From Streptococcus entericus DSM 14446 (GTDB taxonomy: Bacteria > Bacillota > Bacilli > Lactobacillales > Streptococcaceae): 64,000 nucleotides of DNA. Location of the stretch: NCBI RefSeq assembly GCF_000380025.1, contig NZ_KB904156.1, positions 1 to 64,000 on the forward strand. The letters are read 5' to 3'. The notes beneath the pieces are model-generated. The model did not search any database. It was not told where the DNA came from and was given only the letters and a program-made list of their open reading frames with translations. The stretch's first letter is position 1; every line of letters starts with the position of its first letter. Below are positions 57,076 to 64,000 of this stretch, piece after piece. The translations under genes and the position numbers were made by a program.

Positions 57076-57891
57076 CTAACGTTTTGCTGTGATGCCAGCT
57101 TCCTGCAAGGTTTTTTGAAATAGTTGATAGAAGGTGTAGTAGACACTTTCTTGCTTGCCGTTTTCAACCAGCAGTTCAACACGGTAAATGGTCGACTGGT
57201 CTAGGGCTTTTCGAGCGCCTAGATAGGTGGGGCTGTCCAGAACATGTGGGTGGTCAGCAGCGGCTTGATTGCCGACCTCTGTTAACAAGCTGTTAACGTG
57301 ATCAAAATTAGTATCAAAAGGCAGTGGCAGGTCAATCTGGACACGGCGATTGCCCCGTGAGTAGTTTGAAACGTAGGTAATGTGACGGTTTGGGATGATA
57401 TGAATGGTACCGTCACTGCTTTTGAGCTGAGTGGTTCGGATGCCTAGGTTAGTGACTTTACCTGCGATATTTTGGATAACCACCTGATCGCCCACATCGT
57501 ATTGGCGTTCAATTAAGATAAAGGCACCATTGATTAAATCTGTTAAAAAGCCCTGTGCCCCCAGTCCAATGGCTAAACCAGCGATACCAGCGCCAGCAAT
57601 AAGGCTGGACACAGGCACACCGATAACAGCCAGAATCCCATAACCTGTTAAAAAGAAAATGGTGTAGTCAGACAGGCTCAAAAAGAGCTTGACCAAGGTT
57701 TGCTGACGAGCAAGGTCTTGGGCAGTGAATGGTGGGGTTTTAGAGCTCAGCCATTTGACCAGAAAATGGGCGAGGCGCCTAGCGAGCCAAGAGAGCAGGA
57801 GAATCAGAAGAGTGTAGGCAGTTTTTGCACCGAGTGAGGTCAAGAGTTGGTCCCAGTCAAGGGTCAGCGCATCGTTAATCAGAGTTTTCAT
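57076..57891 (-). CDS. mscS: Small-conductance mechanosensitive channel MscS
   Basis: 271 residues, close to E. coli MscS length. Three membrane helices, the third being the pore helix with the Gly/Ala pattern AGIAGLAIGLGAQGFLTDLINGAFI. The beta domain holds YDVGDQV and the C-terminal alpha/beta cage follows. It releases osmolytes on hypo-osmotic shock. The ATG lies six bases from the -10 box and lacks a ribosome binding site. Confidence 0.93.
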   Translation of the reverse strand: MKTLINDALTLDWDQLLTSLGAKTAYTLLILLLSWLARRLAHFLVKWLSSKTPPFTAQDLARQQTLVKLFLSLSDYTIFFLTGYGILAVIGVPVSSLIAGAGIAGLAIGLGAQGFLTDLINGAFILIERQYDVGDQVVIQNIAGKVTNLGIRTTQLKSSDGTIHIIPNRHITYVSNYSRGNRRVQIDLPLPFDTNFDHVNSLLTEVGNQAAADHPHVLDSPTYLGARKALDQSTIYRVELLVENGKQESVYYTFYQLFQKTLQEAGITAKR

Positions 57892-57897
57892 AGCCCT

Positions 57898-57926
57898 AGT
57901 CTAGCAAAAAAAGGCTGAGTTGTCAC
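57898..57926 (-). promoter_or_regulatory. mscS promoter, leaderless configuration
   Basis: On the minus strand: -35 GTGACA (57921-57926), 17-bp spacer, TGC then -10 TAGACT (57898-57903), six bases, ATG. Confidence 0.6.
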
Positions 57927-57973
57927 TTGTTGGGAATTTGTCTCAGACTCTTTTTTAATCGCCTGTTTTATGC

Positions 57974-57979
57974 TAAAAT
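57974..57979 (+). promoter_or_regulatory. rlmB -10 box, leaderless configuration
   Basis: TGCTAAAAT is an extended -10; TAAAAT ends six bases before the rlmB ATG. AAGGG lies only one base from the ATG, too close to act as a normal ribosome binding site. Confidence 0.55.
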
Positions 57980-57985
57980 AAGGGT

Positions 57986-58717
57986 ATGCAACACACAGAT
58001 ATCGTTTACGGCGTACATGCCGTGATGGAAAGTTTACAAGCTAACACTGGCAACAAGCTCTATATTCAGGATGACCTGCGGGGCAAGAATGTTGACAAGG
58101 TCAAGGCACTTGCGGCGGAGAAAAAGGTCTCTATTTCGTGGACACCGAAAAAGACTCTGTCAGAGATGGCGGACGGAGCGGTGCATCAGGGTTTTGTCCT
58201 GCGCGTGTCGGAGTTTGCGTATACAGACTTGTCGGTCATTTTGGACATGGCTGAGCAAGCAGATAATCCCCTTATCCTCATTCTTGATGGGCTCAATGAC
58301 CCACATAACTTTGGCTCAATCCTGCGAACAGCTGACGCTACAAATGTGACAGGGATTATCATCCCTAAACACCGTGCAGTTGGTGTGACGCCTGTTGTCG
58401 CTAAAACCTCGACAGGAGCGGTTGAGCATGTCCCTATTGCTCGCGTGACCAACCTCAGCCAGACCTTGGATAAGCTCAAAGCTGCAGGTTTCTGGATTTT
58501 TGGGACAGACATGGACGGGACACCATCTACCAAATGGAACACCGCAGGCAAGGTTGCCCTTATCATCGGAAATGAAGGCAAAGGCATTTCAGCCAATATT
58601 AAAAAACAGGTCGATGAGATGGTGACTATTCCCATGAGTGGGCATGTCCAAAGCCTCAATGCTAGTGTCGCGGCAGCCGTACTCATGTACGAAGTCTATC
58701 GGAATCGGTTGAGTTAA
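57986..58717 (+). CDS. rlmB: 23S rRNA G2251 2'-O-methyltransferase RlmB
   Basis: 243 residues, SpoU/TrmH family. An N-terminal L30e-like substrate-binding domain (YGVHAVMESL) and the SPOUT knot motifs DPHNFGSILRTADA, LIIGNEGKGIS and SLNASVAAAVLMYE. It methylates G2251 of 23S rRNA. It is coupled to the next gene by a TAATG overlap. Confidence 0.93.
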   Translation: MQHTDIVYGVHAVMESLQANTGNKLYIQDDLRGKNVDKVKALAAEKKVSISWTPKKTLSEMADGAVHQGFVLRVSEFAYTDLSVILDMAEQADNPLILILDGLNDPHNFGSILRTADATNVTGIIIPKHRAVGVTPVVAKTSTGAVEHVPIARVTNLSQTLDKLKAAGFWIFGTDMDGTPSTKWNTAGKVALIIGNEGKGISANIKKQVDEMVTIPMSGHVQSLNASVAAAVLMYEVYRNRLS

Positions 58718-59421
58718 TGAGACAGACAATCTATAGCATTATTTCTGTTGAGGGACGGGCAAGCATCTGGGCAAAATGTTATGATGGCATGATGATTGGG
58801 GTCATTTTGCTTAGTTTGTTGCCCCTGATGAGCAAGGGAACAAGCCCCATCATGACAGGTATCGAGCAAATTGTTGCCATTATTTTTGCCTTTGACTACT
58901 TACTCAGGCTAGCGACCGCTGATTTCTACCTCAAAAAAGGCTCCTTGTCTTTTTGGCTTTACCCCCTAACCTTTCTAGCCCTTATTGATGCCATTAGCTT
59001 TTTGGCTGCCTTGCCCTTGGTTAACAACAGTTTCCGCCTGCTCAAGGTCTTTCGTCTCATTCGATCACTCAGGGTCTTCAAAATTTTTCGTTATTCTAAA
59101 AATATTCAACTTATTGTAACGGTCCTTAGAAAGCAAAGTGAGTCATTGTTGTTGGTGGCTGTCTTTGCTTTAGCTTATATCTTTATTTCCGCTCTGGTCA
59201 TGTTTAATCTTGAACCGCATCAGTTTCATCAATTTTTAGATGCTCTTTATTGGGCAACAGTGACGTTGACTACTATTGGCTATGGTGATCTTGTTCCACA
59301 GACAGATTGGGGCAAATTACTGACCATCTTCAGCTCTATTATTGGCATTGGTGTGGTTGCCTTGCCTGCAGGGATTATCACAGCGGGATATTTGGAGGAA
59401 ATAACAGCACGTGAAAAATAA
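58717..59421 (+). CDS. Voltage-gated-type potassium channel
   Basis: 234 residues, six membrane helices. The S4-like segment RLLKVFRLIRSLRVFKIFR has regularly spaced Arg/Lys. The pore helix and selectivity filter are TVTLTTIGYGDLVP. No cytoplasmic RCK domain. It conducts K+ in response to voltage in related proteins. Starts within the rlmB stop codon. Confidence 0.92.
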   Translation: MRQTIYSIISVEGRASIWAKCYDGMMIGVILLSLLPLMSKGTSPIMTGIEQIVAIIFAFDYLLRLATADFYLKKGSLSFWLYPLTFLALIDAISFLAALPLVNNSFRLLKVFRLIRSLRVFKIFRYSKNIQLIVTVLRKQSESLLLVAVFALAYIFISALVMFNLEPHQFHQFLDALYWATVTLTTIGYGDLVPQTDWGKLLTIFSSIIGIGVVALPAGIITAGYLEEITAREK

Positions 59422-59460
59422 AAAAACAGCGTTTTCAATCGCTGTTTTTTAGTGTATAAT
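59421..59460 (+). terminator. Terminator overlapping the next promoter
   Basis: AAAAACAGCG pairs with CGCTGTTTTTT (59421-59450). The following gene's -35 TTTTCA (59432-59437) lies in the hairpin loop and its -10 TATAAT is at 59455-59460 (17-bp spacer). Confidence 0.75.
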
Positions 59461-59487
59461 AGACCTATCATATACAAGGAGAATCTA

Positions 59488-60381
59488 ATGAAACGTTTAA
59501 TTTCTTGCTATGCGAGCGACATCGAGAACATCACCAAAGATGAACTCAAACAGGCTATTTTGACCAGTGAAGGTCGGACGATTTTGGGGGAGACTGTGGT
59601 GACAGCTGCTCCCCTGATTGAAGGGGTTACTAACGCAGAGATGATGGCGACGTTTGGTTGTGACCTCTTGGTGCTTAATGAGTTTGACGTGTTTGACAAG
59701 AGCATCGTCGGCTTTTACACTTGTGACAATCCTATCGCTGAAATCAAGCGCCTGACAGGTCGTCCCATTGGCATCAACTTAGAACCTGTCGACAAGACCC
59801 AAACCGTCCTTGATGAGCAGGTACACATTTCCCTCGGTCGTCAGGTCAATGAGCAGAGCCTCAGAGCAGCTCGTGAGCTGGGTGTTGATTTCATCATGCT
59901 GACAGGGAACCCATCAACTGGAGTGTCTCTGGCTGCCATCAAAGAAGCTATCGTTTTGGCTAAAGAACATTTTGGTGGCCTCATTTTCGCAGGGAAAATG
60001 CATGGGGCAGGGCTGGGAGAACCGGTGGTCAACCCTGAAGCCCTCAGAGACTTTATTGCACTTGGTGCTGATGGGGTTCTCGTACCAGCTGTAGGGACCG
60101 TACCTGGCGTACGTGAGGAGGGGCTTGCTGATATCGTTGCTGACCTCAAAGCCCAAGGTGCCTTAGTCATGTCGACTATCGGTACTAGTCAGGAAAGTGC
60201 AGACCTCCAAACCATCAGAGACTTTGGTCTCAGCAATAAGCGTGTCGGCACAGATATTCACCACATTGGTGATGGGGGTTATGGACGCATGCCTGACCCA
60301 GAGAACATCATGGCATTAAGCATTGCTGTTCGAGGCAAGCGGCATACCTATTTCCGCATGGGACAATCTGTCCGCCGTTAA
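59488..60381 (+). CDS. Conserved TIM-barrel-like protein of unknown function
   Basis: 297 residues from the ATG at 59488 (AAGGAG upstream). Repeated beta-alpha units such as GIEL-type NPSTGVSLAAIKEAI, LIFAGKMHGAGLG, FIALGADGVLVPAVGTVPGV and TDIHHIGDGGYG suggest a phosphate-binding TIM barrel. I have seen such proteins labelled DUF7916 or loosely as hydrolases, but no catalytic set is clear. It is followed after 19 bases by a HIT protein gene. Confidence 0.7.
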   Translation: MKRLISCYASDIENITKDELKQAILTSEGRTILGETVVTAAPLIEGVTNAEMMATFGCDLLVLNEFDVFDKSIVGFYTCDNPIAEIKRLTGRPIGINLEPVDKTQTVLDEQVHISLGRQVNEQSLRAARELGVDFIMLTGNPSTGVSLAAIKEAIVLAKEHFGGLIFAGKMHGAGLGEPVVNPEALRDFIALGADGVLVPAVGTVPGVREEGLADIVADLKAQGALVMSTIGTSQESADLQTIRDFGLSNKRVGTDIHHIGDGGYGRMPDPENIMALSIAVRGKRHTYFRMGQSVRR

Positions 60382-60400
60382 ATCAAGCAAAGGAGATTAG

Positions 60401-60781
60401 ATGACCTGTATCTTTTGTGACCTCATCACCCCAGAGCAAATTCTTTTAGAAAGTGATCAGTTCAAGCTTGTTTTTGATATTGATCCTATTCAAACAGGTC
60501 ATTTGCTATTGATCAGCAAGCGTCATGTCTTGAGCATGGCAGACCTCTCTTTATCAGAGCGTCATGAGTTGGTTGACTTAGAAGCTAGGTTAATTTCTCT
60601 GCTGGAAGCCCATCTATCGATTGATGGGGTAACTCTGGCAAGCAACGACAAGGGGCTGATGGACGAAGGAACGCATTTTCATGTTCATCTGATTCCGCGA
60701 CGCACTGGAGATGGTTTTTGGGATAAGATTGACCTTGAAACCTGTCAGTGGGAGTTGGAGACATTTTTGAAAGCTCTCTAA
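60401..60781 (+). CDS. HIT family protein
   Basis: 126 residues. CIFCDLI at the N-terminus (a C-x2-C start common in HIT proteins) and the histidine triad HFHVHLIPR. Members hydrolyse nucleotide-phosphoramidates or dinucleoside polyphosphates. AAAGGAG precedes the ATG; probably co-transcribed with the preceding gene. Confidence 0.92.
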   Translation: MTCIFCDLITPEQILLESDQFKLVFDIDPIQTGHLLLISKRHVLSMADLSLSERHELVDLEARLISLLEAHLSIDGVTLASNDKGLMDEGTHFHVHLIPRRTGDGFWDKIDLETCQWELETFLKAL

Positions 60782-61092
60782 GTTGACAGGATAAGCAGAG
60801 GACAAGACAGTGTCTCCGCATTCCTATTATGACCTTTAGGCATAATCAATTGGAGTGTGGGACAAAAAGCGGTCATTCGTCAGAATTCGATGAGTCGTTA
60901 GTCCACTCAACCACTGTGCCTTGCTTGAAAATTAAACATCACTTGAGAGGTTAGGGCTTTTGTCCCGGCCTCCTTTTTTTAGTCATAAAACAAGTAAAAA
61001 GTTAATAATAAAAATCTTTTTGTAAAATATACTTGACAAAATTCATCTAAAGGAGTAGACTGAAGGTAACTTAAACATACAGGAGGGTTGCG
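60782..61092 (+). other. 311-base intergenic region with repeat and promoter
   Basis: Contains MITE-like repeat copy 2 (60852-60973), an AT-rich stretch, and the promoter TTGACA (61033-61038), 17 bp, TAGACT (61056-61061) with CAGGAGG before the next ATG. Confidence 0.8.
60852..60973 (-). repeat. MITE-like repeat, copy 2
   Basis: 122 bases ending in GGAGTGTGGGACAAAAAGC and the complement-like GCTTTTGTCCCGGCCTCC. The inside matches the reverse complement of copy 1 (55125-55364), lacking its central extra segment. No ORF. Confidence 0.75.
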
Positions 61093-61788
61093 ATGTTTTC
61101 CAAACAAGACCTTGTTAAAAACCAGTGGTTAGCCATTGCTCTGACCAGCGCCGTAGATGGGCTAGCCTTACTGGTTGCGTTGACAGCTGAGGATAACTTT
61201 CTCATCAAGCTAGCATGGGCGGTAGTCGTTTTGACAACACTTTTTTTGCTGGGACTAATCATGGGGCTCAGGACGGCTAAACTGCTCCAGCATAAGATTG
61301 ATACAGGCGATTTGTCTGATGCTCGCTTGCGCCGACTCAACACTAGACCTGTCTATGACGAACGGCAGCAGAGTTTCCTACTTAGGAGCTATGCTGTTGG
61401 TTTTTGGTATGCCATGGCGGTGTTTGTTCTGTCCATCTTCGTCGGTCGGTTTTGGTCTGATGTCATCTCACTTGACTTCATGGTGGCGCTAGGGCTCTAT
61501 GGCGGCGTGGGATTGACCATGACCTTGGCCAATCTCAAGGGCGTCTCCCCCTTCGTTGATGACCGTTTCGGCAGACAGGGTCAGCTGATGGGCTGGGTTG
61601 CCACGCTTTTTGGGCTGCTCATCACCCTATCCTCTCTTTTAGGGACAATAGCAGAGCAGGAGATGTTAAGCACCTTCTTTATCAGAGGGGGGTCAGGTTC
61701 GCTCTTCGTTTTAGGGCTTTGTCTCTTTAGCATGGGGGCTAGCATCCTCTATCGCCGTTATCAGGACAAGAAAGAGGAGGGTGAGTAG
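61093..61788 (+). CDS. DUF3169-like membrane protein
   Basis: 231 residues with about six hydrophobic segments, two near the N-terminus, then a cytoplasmic loop (about 60-95) and four more. The size, topology and XRE neighbour resemble DUF3169 family operons of Firmicutes. The function is unknown. CAGGAGG ribosome binding site. Confidence 0.65.
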   Translation: MFSKQDLVKNQWLAIALTSAVDGLALLVALTAEDNFLIKLAWAVVVLTTLFLLGLIMGLRTAKLLQHKIDTGDLSDARLRRLNTRPVYDERQQSFLLRSYAVGFWYAMAVFVLSIFVGRFWSDVISLDFMVALGLYGGVGLTMTLANLKGVSPFVDDRFGRQGQLMGWVATLFGLLITLSSLLGTIAEQEMLSTFFIRGGSGSLFVLGLCLFSMGASILYRRYQDKKEEGE

Positions 61789-62016
61789 ATGGTGATGTTA
61801 CTTCTGGAGTTGGTGTATGTGGTCTTTCTAGTTAAGCTAAATCAGTCTAAGAGCCTGTCCCCTAAGCAGGGAGCTGCTTTCTTATGGCTTTATCTGATGG
61901 CTAACCTTATGTGGTCAACGTCTCAAAAGCCTTTGAACTGGGGAGCTGTCCTAGTGGTTTTAGGGGTTGCCTTGCTTACCCAGATTTTGAGCAGTTGGTT
62001 CAAGCAAGGAAAGTAG
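61789..62016 (+). CDS. Small two-helix membrane protein
   Basis: 75 residues, predicted helices at about 3-20 and 30-68. It starts at the base after the previous stop (GAGGAGGGTGAG upstream; an ATG at 61795 is an alternative). No family recognised; probably a partner of the DUF3169-like protein. Confidence 0.7.
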   Translation: MVMLLLELVYVVFLVKLNQSKSLSPKQGAAFLWLYLMANLMWSTSQKPLNWGAVLVVLGVALLTQILSSWFKQGK

Positions 62017-62023
62017 GTGAGAG

Positions 62024-62218
62024 ATGAAAAATCTTCGTCTAAAGGCTGCCCGAGCAGGGAAAGACCTCTCCCAGCAAGCCTTAGCAGAGCTGGTGGGTGT
62101 CTCGCGCCAGACTATTTCTGCCATCGAAAAAGGAGACTATAACCCAACCATCAACCTCTGTATCGCGATTTGCAAGGTTTTAGATAGGACCTTGGATGAC
62201 CTGTTTTGGGAAGGATGA
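62024..62218 (+). CDS. XRE-family transcriptional regulator
   Basis: 64 residues, almost all helix-turn-helix: QQALAELVGVSRQTISAIEKGDYNP. No effector domain. It ends a three-gene operon with two membrane proteins and likely autoregulates it. Confidence 0.92.
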   Translation: MKNLRLKAARAGKDLSQQALAELVGVSRQTISAIEKGDYNPTINLCIAICKVLDRTLDDLFWEG

Positions 62219-62844
62219 GTATAGGAAATGCAGGCAGAAATGTCTGTTGACCATCTGTGTTCGTTTAGCCATCAGATTTTTACCAAGAAATGATAGCAGC
62301 ATTTTACTGATCGAGTGCATTATTCGTAAACATTCGCATTATGGCTAAAGAGTTTTGGTAAGGGAGGACTACAATCGGTTGTTCGGTGGCAGTCGATATC
62401 CCTTGATTTGTCAACTGTCTAGGGCGAGCCTTGAGACGAGAAAACGAGCAACAGTCAGGGGAGTACCTGTTGAACTTGGACCTTTGGGAAATATTGATTA
62501 CCTCAATCGTTAGGATTCGGGGTGTTGGGCTCATAACATCAGCGGAGGCGGGAGTAGAGTGACGACGTCCGGTTTCCGCAATTTAAACGCCTTGACGCAC
62601 TCAGTAGTAGGGCATCGGACGATAGTACCTGACGACCTTGTGCATGGGCAGTCGGTAAAGCCGATAAGAGTTGCTCAAAATTCCTGCGTCAGACGTCGTT
62701 AACAATAATAAAAGAGTGAGACTAGAACTGTTGTTCTCAGTCTCTCTTTTCGTCCTCCTCCTGTAGGCTAATCACCAGTTCAGCTCTGCTATTTTCCCAA
62801 AAATGTGCTATAATGAAAAGGACATCAATTTTTTGGAGAAAGAC
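62219..62844. other. 626-base region without a recognised gene
   Basis: No ORF with a known family. From 62219 to about 62700 the composition is mixed and no gene remnant is recognised. A strong hairpin, AAAAGAG-GAGACT with AGTCTC-CTCTTTT (62710-62750), can terminate in either direction. An extended -10 TGCTATAAT (TATAAT at 62809-62814) then serves yqeG. Confidence 0.6.
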
Positions 62845-63411
62845 GTGAGTATAGAAGACTATATACCGACCTTTGTGGTCGAAGCGGTTTATGATTTGCG
62901 ACCTGCTGCCTTGCGTGCGCAAGGGATTAAGGCTGTTTTGGTGGATTTGGACAATACCCTGATTGCCTGGAATAATCCTGATGGGACGCCGGAATTGCGG
63001 GGCTGGTTGGATGAGATGACAGAGGCTGGTCTGCCTGTGGTGGTCGTGTCCAACAACAAGCAGTCGCGGGTTGAGCGTGCGGTGGAGCGGTTCGGCGTTG
63101 ATTTTGTTAGCCGTGCCATGAAACCTTTTGCTTACGGTATTAACAAGGCGATTGCCCGTTATGGCTTTGATCGAGATGAGGTGGTTATGGTCGGTGATCA
63201 GCTGATGACCGACATTCGAGCAGCTCATCGGGCAGGCATTCGTTCCATTTTGGTGCGTCCTTTGGTGACGTCCGATGCCTGGAACACTAAGTTCAACCGC
63301 TTCAGAGAGCGTCGGGTCTTGCGGAAAATTGAAGACACCTACGGTCAGCTCACCTATCGACGGCAATTATCGGAGGTAGCTCATGACGTTTCTCGTGAAA
63401 TTACTGATTAG
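62845..63411 (+). CDS. yqeG: YqeG family HAD IIIA-type phosphatase
   Basis: 188 residues from a GTG at 62845 with TTGGAGAAAGAC before it. The longer frame from an ATG at 62803 runs through the -10 box and is rejected. HAD motifs LVDLDNTLI, VVSNN and MVGDQLMTDI. Family members often precede yqeH, a ribosome-assembly GTPase gene, as here. Confidence 0.9.
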   Translation: MSIEDYIPTFVVEAVYDLRPAALRAQGIKAVLVDLDNTLIAWNNPDGTPELRGWLDEMTEAGLPVVVVSNNKQSRVERAVERFGVDFVSRAMKPFAYGINKAIARYGFDRDEVVMVGDQLMTDIRAAHRAGIRSILVRPLVTSDAWNTKFNRFRERRVLRKIEDTYGQLTYRRQLSEVAHDVSREITD

Positions 63412-63568
63412 TCTAGTGGCTTTTCTCATCAGTTTTGGTGTGATTTTTGGCCTCTTTCGTCTGTCCTATACTTTTTTGCCCTATCTCAGTGTGATTTTTC
63501 TCGGCACCTTGCTGGCAAATCTGGGCAGACGGCTTTACACACATCACTTAGAAAGTAAAAAGAAATGA
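63383..63568 (+). CDS. Small membrane protein between yqeG and yqeH
   Basis: 61 residues with two predicted helices (about 3-26 and 30-48) and a basic tail. CGGAGG lies 5 bases before the ATG inside yqeG, and it overlaps yqeG by 29 bases and yqeH by ATGA. The good ribosome binding site and overlaps argue that it is real. No family recognised. Confidence 0.7.
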   Translation: MTFLVKLLISLVAFLISFGVIFGLFRLSYTFLPYLSVIFLGTLLANLGRRLYTHHLESKKK

Positions 63569-64000
63569 ACGACACCTTACACTGTATCGGCTGTGGCGTT
63601 GCCATTCAGACAACCGATAAGGCTGGTTTGGGCTTTACGCCTCAGTCAGCACTCGATAAGGGCTTAGAAACAGGAGAGCTCTACTGTCAGCGTTGTTTCA
63701 GGCTCCGCCATTACAACGACATCACCGATGTCTCGATTTCTGATGATGAGTTTTTGAGACTGCTCCACGAGGTTGGCGACAGCGACGACTTGGTGGTCAA
63801 TGTGGTGGATATCTTTGACTTCAACGGCTCCATTATCCCAGGGCTTCCGCGCTTTGTGTCAGGCAATGATGTCCTCTTGGTCGGCAATAAAAAAGATATC
63901 CTGCCCAAGTCTGTCAAGGATGGCAAGGTGACCCAGTGGCTGACCGAGCGAGCGCATGAAGAGGGCATTCGTCCTGTTGATGTCATCCTGACCTCCGCTC
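63565..64000 (+). CDS. yqeH: Ribosome biogenesis GTPase YqeH, 5' part
   Basis: 145 codons before the window ends. The N-terminal zinc finger (CIGC and CQRC) and VVNVVDIFDFNGS, VGNKKDILPK (G4 placed first) show the circularly permuted GTPase of YqeH, needed for 30S assembly. The start overlaps the small membrane gene. Confidence 0.93.
   Translation, partial: MNDTLHCIGCGVAIQTTDKAGLGFTPQSALDKGLETGELYCQRCFRLRHYNDITDVSISDDEFLRLLHEVGDSDDLVVNVVDIFDFNGSIIPGLPRFVSGNDVLLVGNKKDILPKSVKDGKVTQWLTERAHEEGIRPVDVILTSA

Noticed and set aside
62304..62534. 76-residue minus-strand ORF in the region before yqeG
   Set aside because: No ribosome binding site or domain; short enough to occur by chance.
62803..62844. 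ATG at 62803 as yqeG start
   Set aside because: The -10 box TATAAT at 62809-62814 lies inside this extension; the GTG at 62845 has a ribosome binding site and matches family starts.

Overview
The window is low-GC Gram-positive DNA and almost certainly a Streptococcus chromosome. The evidence is a YSIRK/LPXTG surface protein, the tmk-holB-yabA-rsmI cluster, rpsL-rpsG-fusA, pepX, cppA, a RocS-like protein next to polA, a SufCDSUB iron-sulfur operon and extended -10 (TGnTATAAT) promoters. The species cannot be fixed from the sequence alone.

Layout, left to right. The left edge (1-712) has the 5' end of an IS110-type transposase. Its structured non-coding end has the two-loop look of a bridge RNA, and it abuts a VanZ-like gene that has lost its N-terminus. 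Next is a heterodimeric ABC exporter pair (943-4692). On the minus strand, 5026-12386 is a compact operon: dynamin-like GTPase, large HerA/FtsK-type ATPase, LHH-type nuclease, SUKH immunity-like protein and finally a CoA-binding housekeeping gene. The first four genes look like an inserted accessory cassette and are the strongest candidate here for an undescribed system. Then come an ASCH-domain gene, polA, rocS, a DEDDh exonuclease, ebfC, pepX, cppA and a beta-lactamase-fold hydrolase (12541-21478).

Positions 21810-32636 encode one 3608-residue wall-anchored protein. It joins a GH2 beta-galactosidase-type module to a GH84 beta-N-acetylglucosaminidase-type module, with discoidin/Ig-like domains and a long Asp/Ser/Gly/Asn repeat stalk. 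Its promoter is bracketed by two CcpA-type cre-like sites. A membrane-tethered GH25 muramidase faces it. Housekeeping follows: tmk-holB-yabA-rsmI, an MFS exporter with an ArsR-type regulator, pepQ, rpsL-rpsG and fusA. After that are three genes (a histidine phosphatase plus two cell-wall enzymes), brnQ with a previously easy-to-miss Leu/Val leader-peptide attenuator, ppaC, and the suf operon with a nitroreductase inserted before sufB.

The right part (54757-64000) holds an array of small hairpin repeats and two copies, in opposite orientation, of a MITE-like repeat with shared terminal inverted repeats. Its genes are a UPF0340 protein, a Cof-type HAD phosphatase, mscS, rlmB, a voltage-gated-type K+ channel, a TIM-barrel-like protein, a HIT protein, a small XRE-regulated membrane operon, and yqeG with an extra small membrane gene before a truncated yqeH.

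Four genes (polA, cppA, mscS, rlmB) have a -10 box exactly six bases from the start codon and no ribosome binding site, which suggests leaderless mRNAs. No rRNA, tRNA or CRISPR was found.
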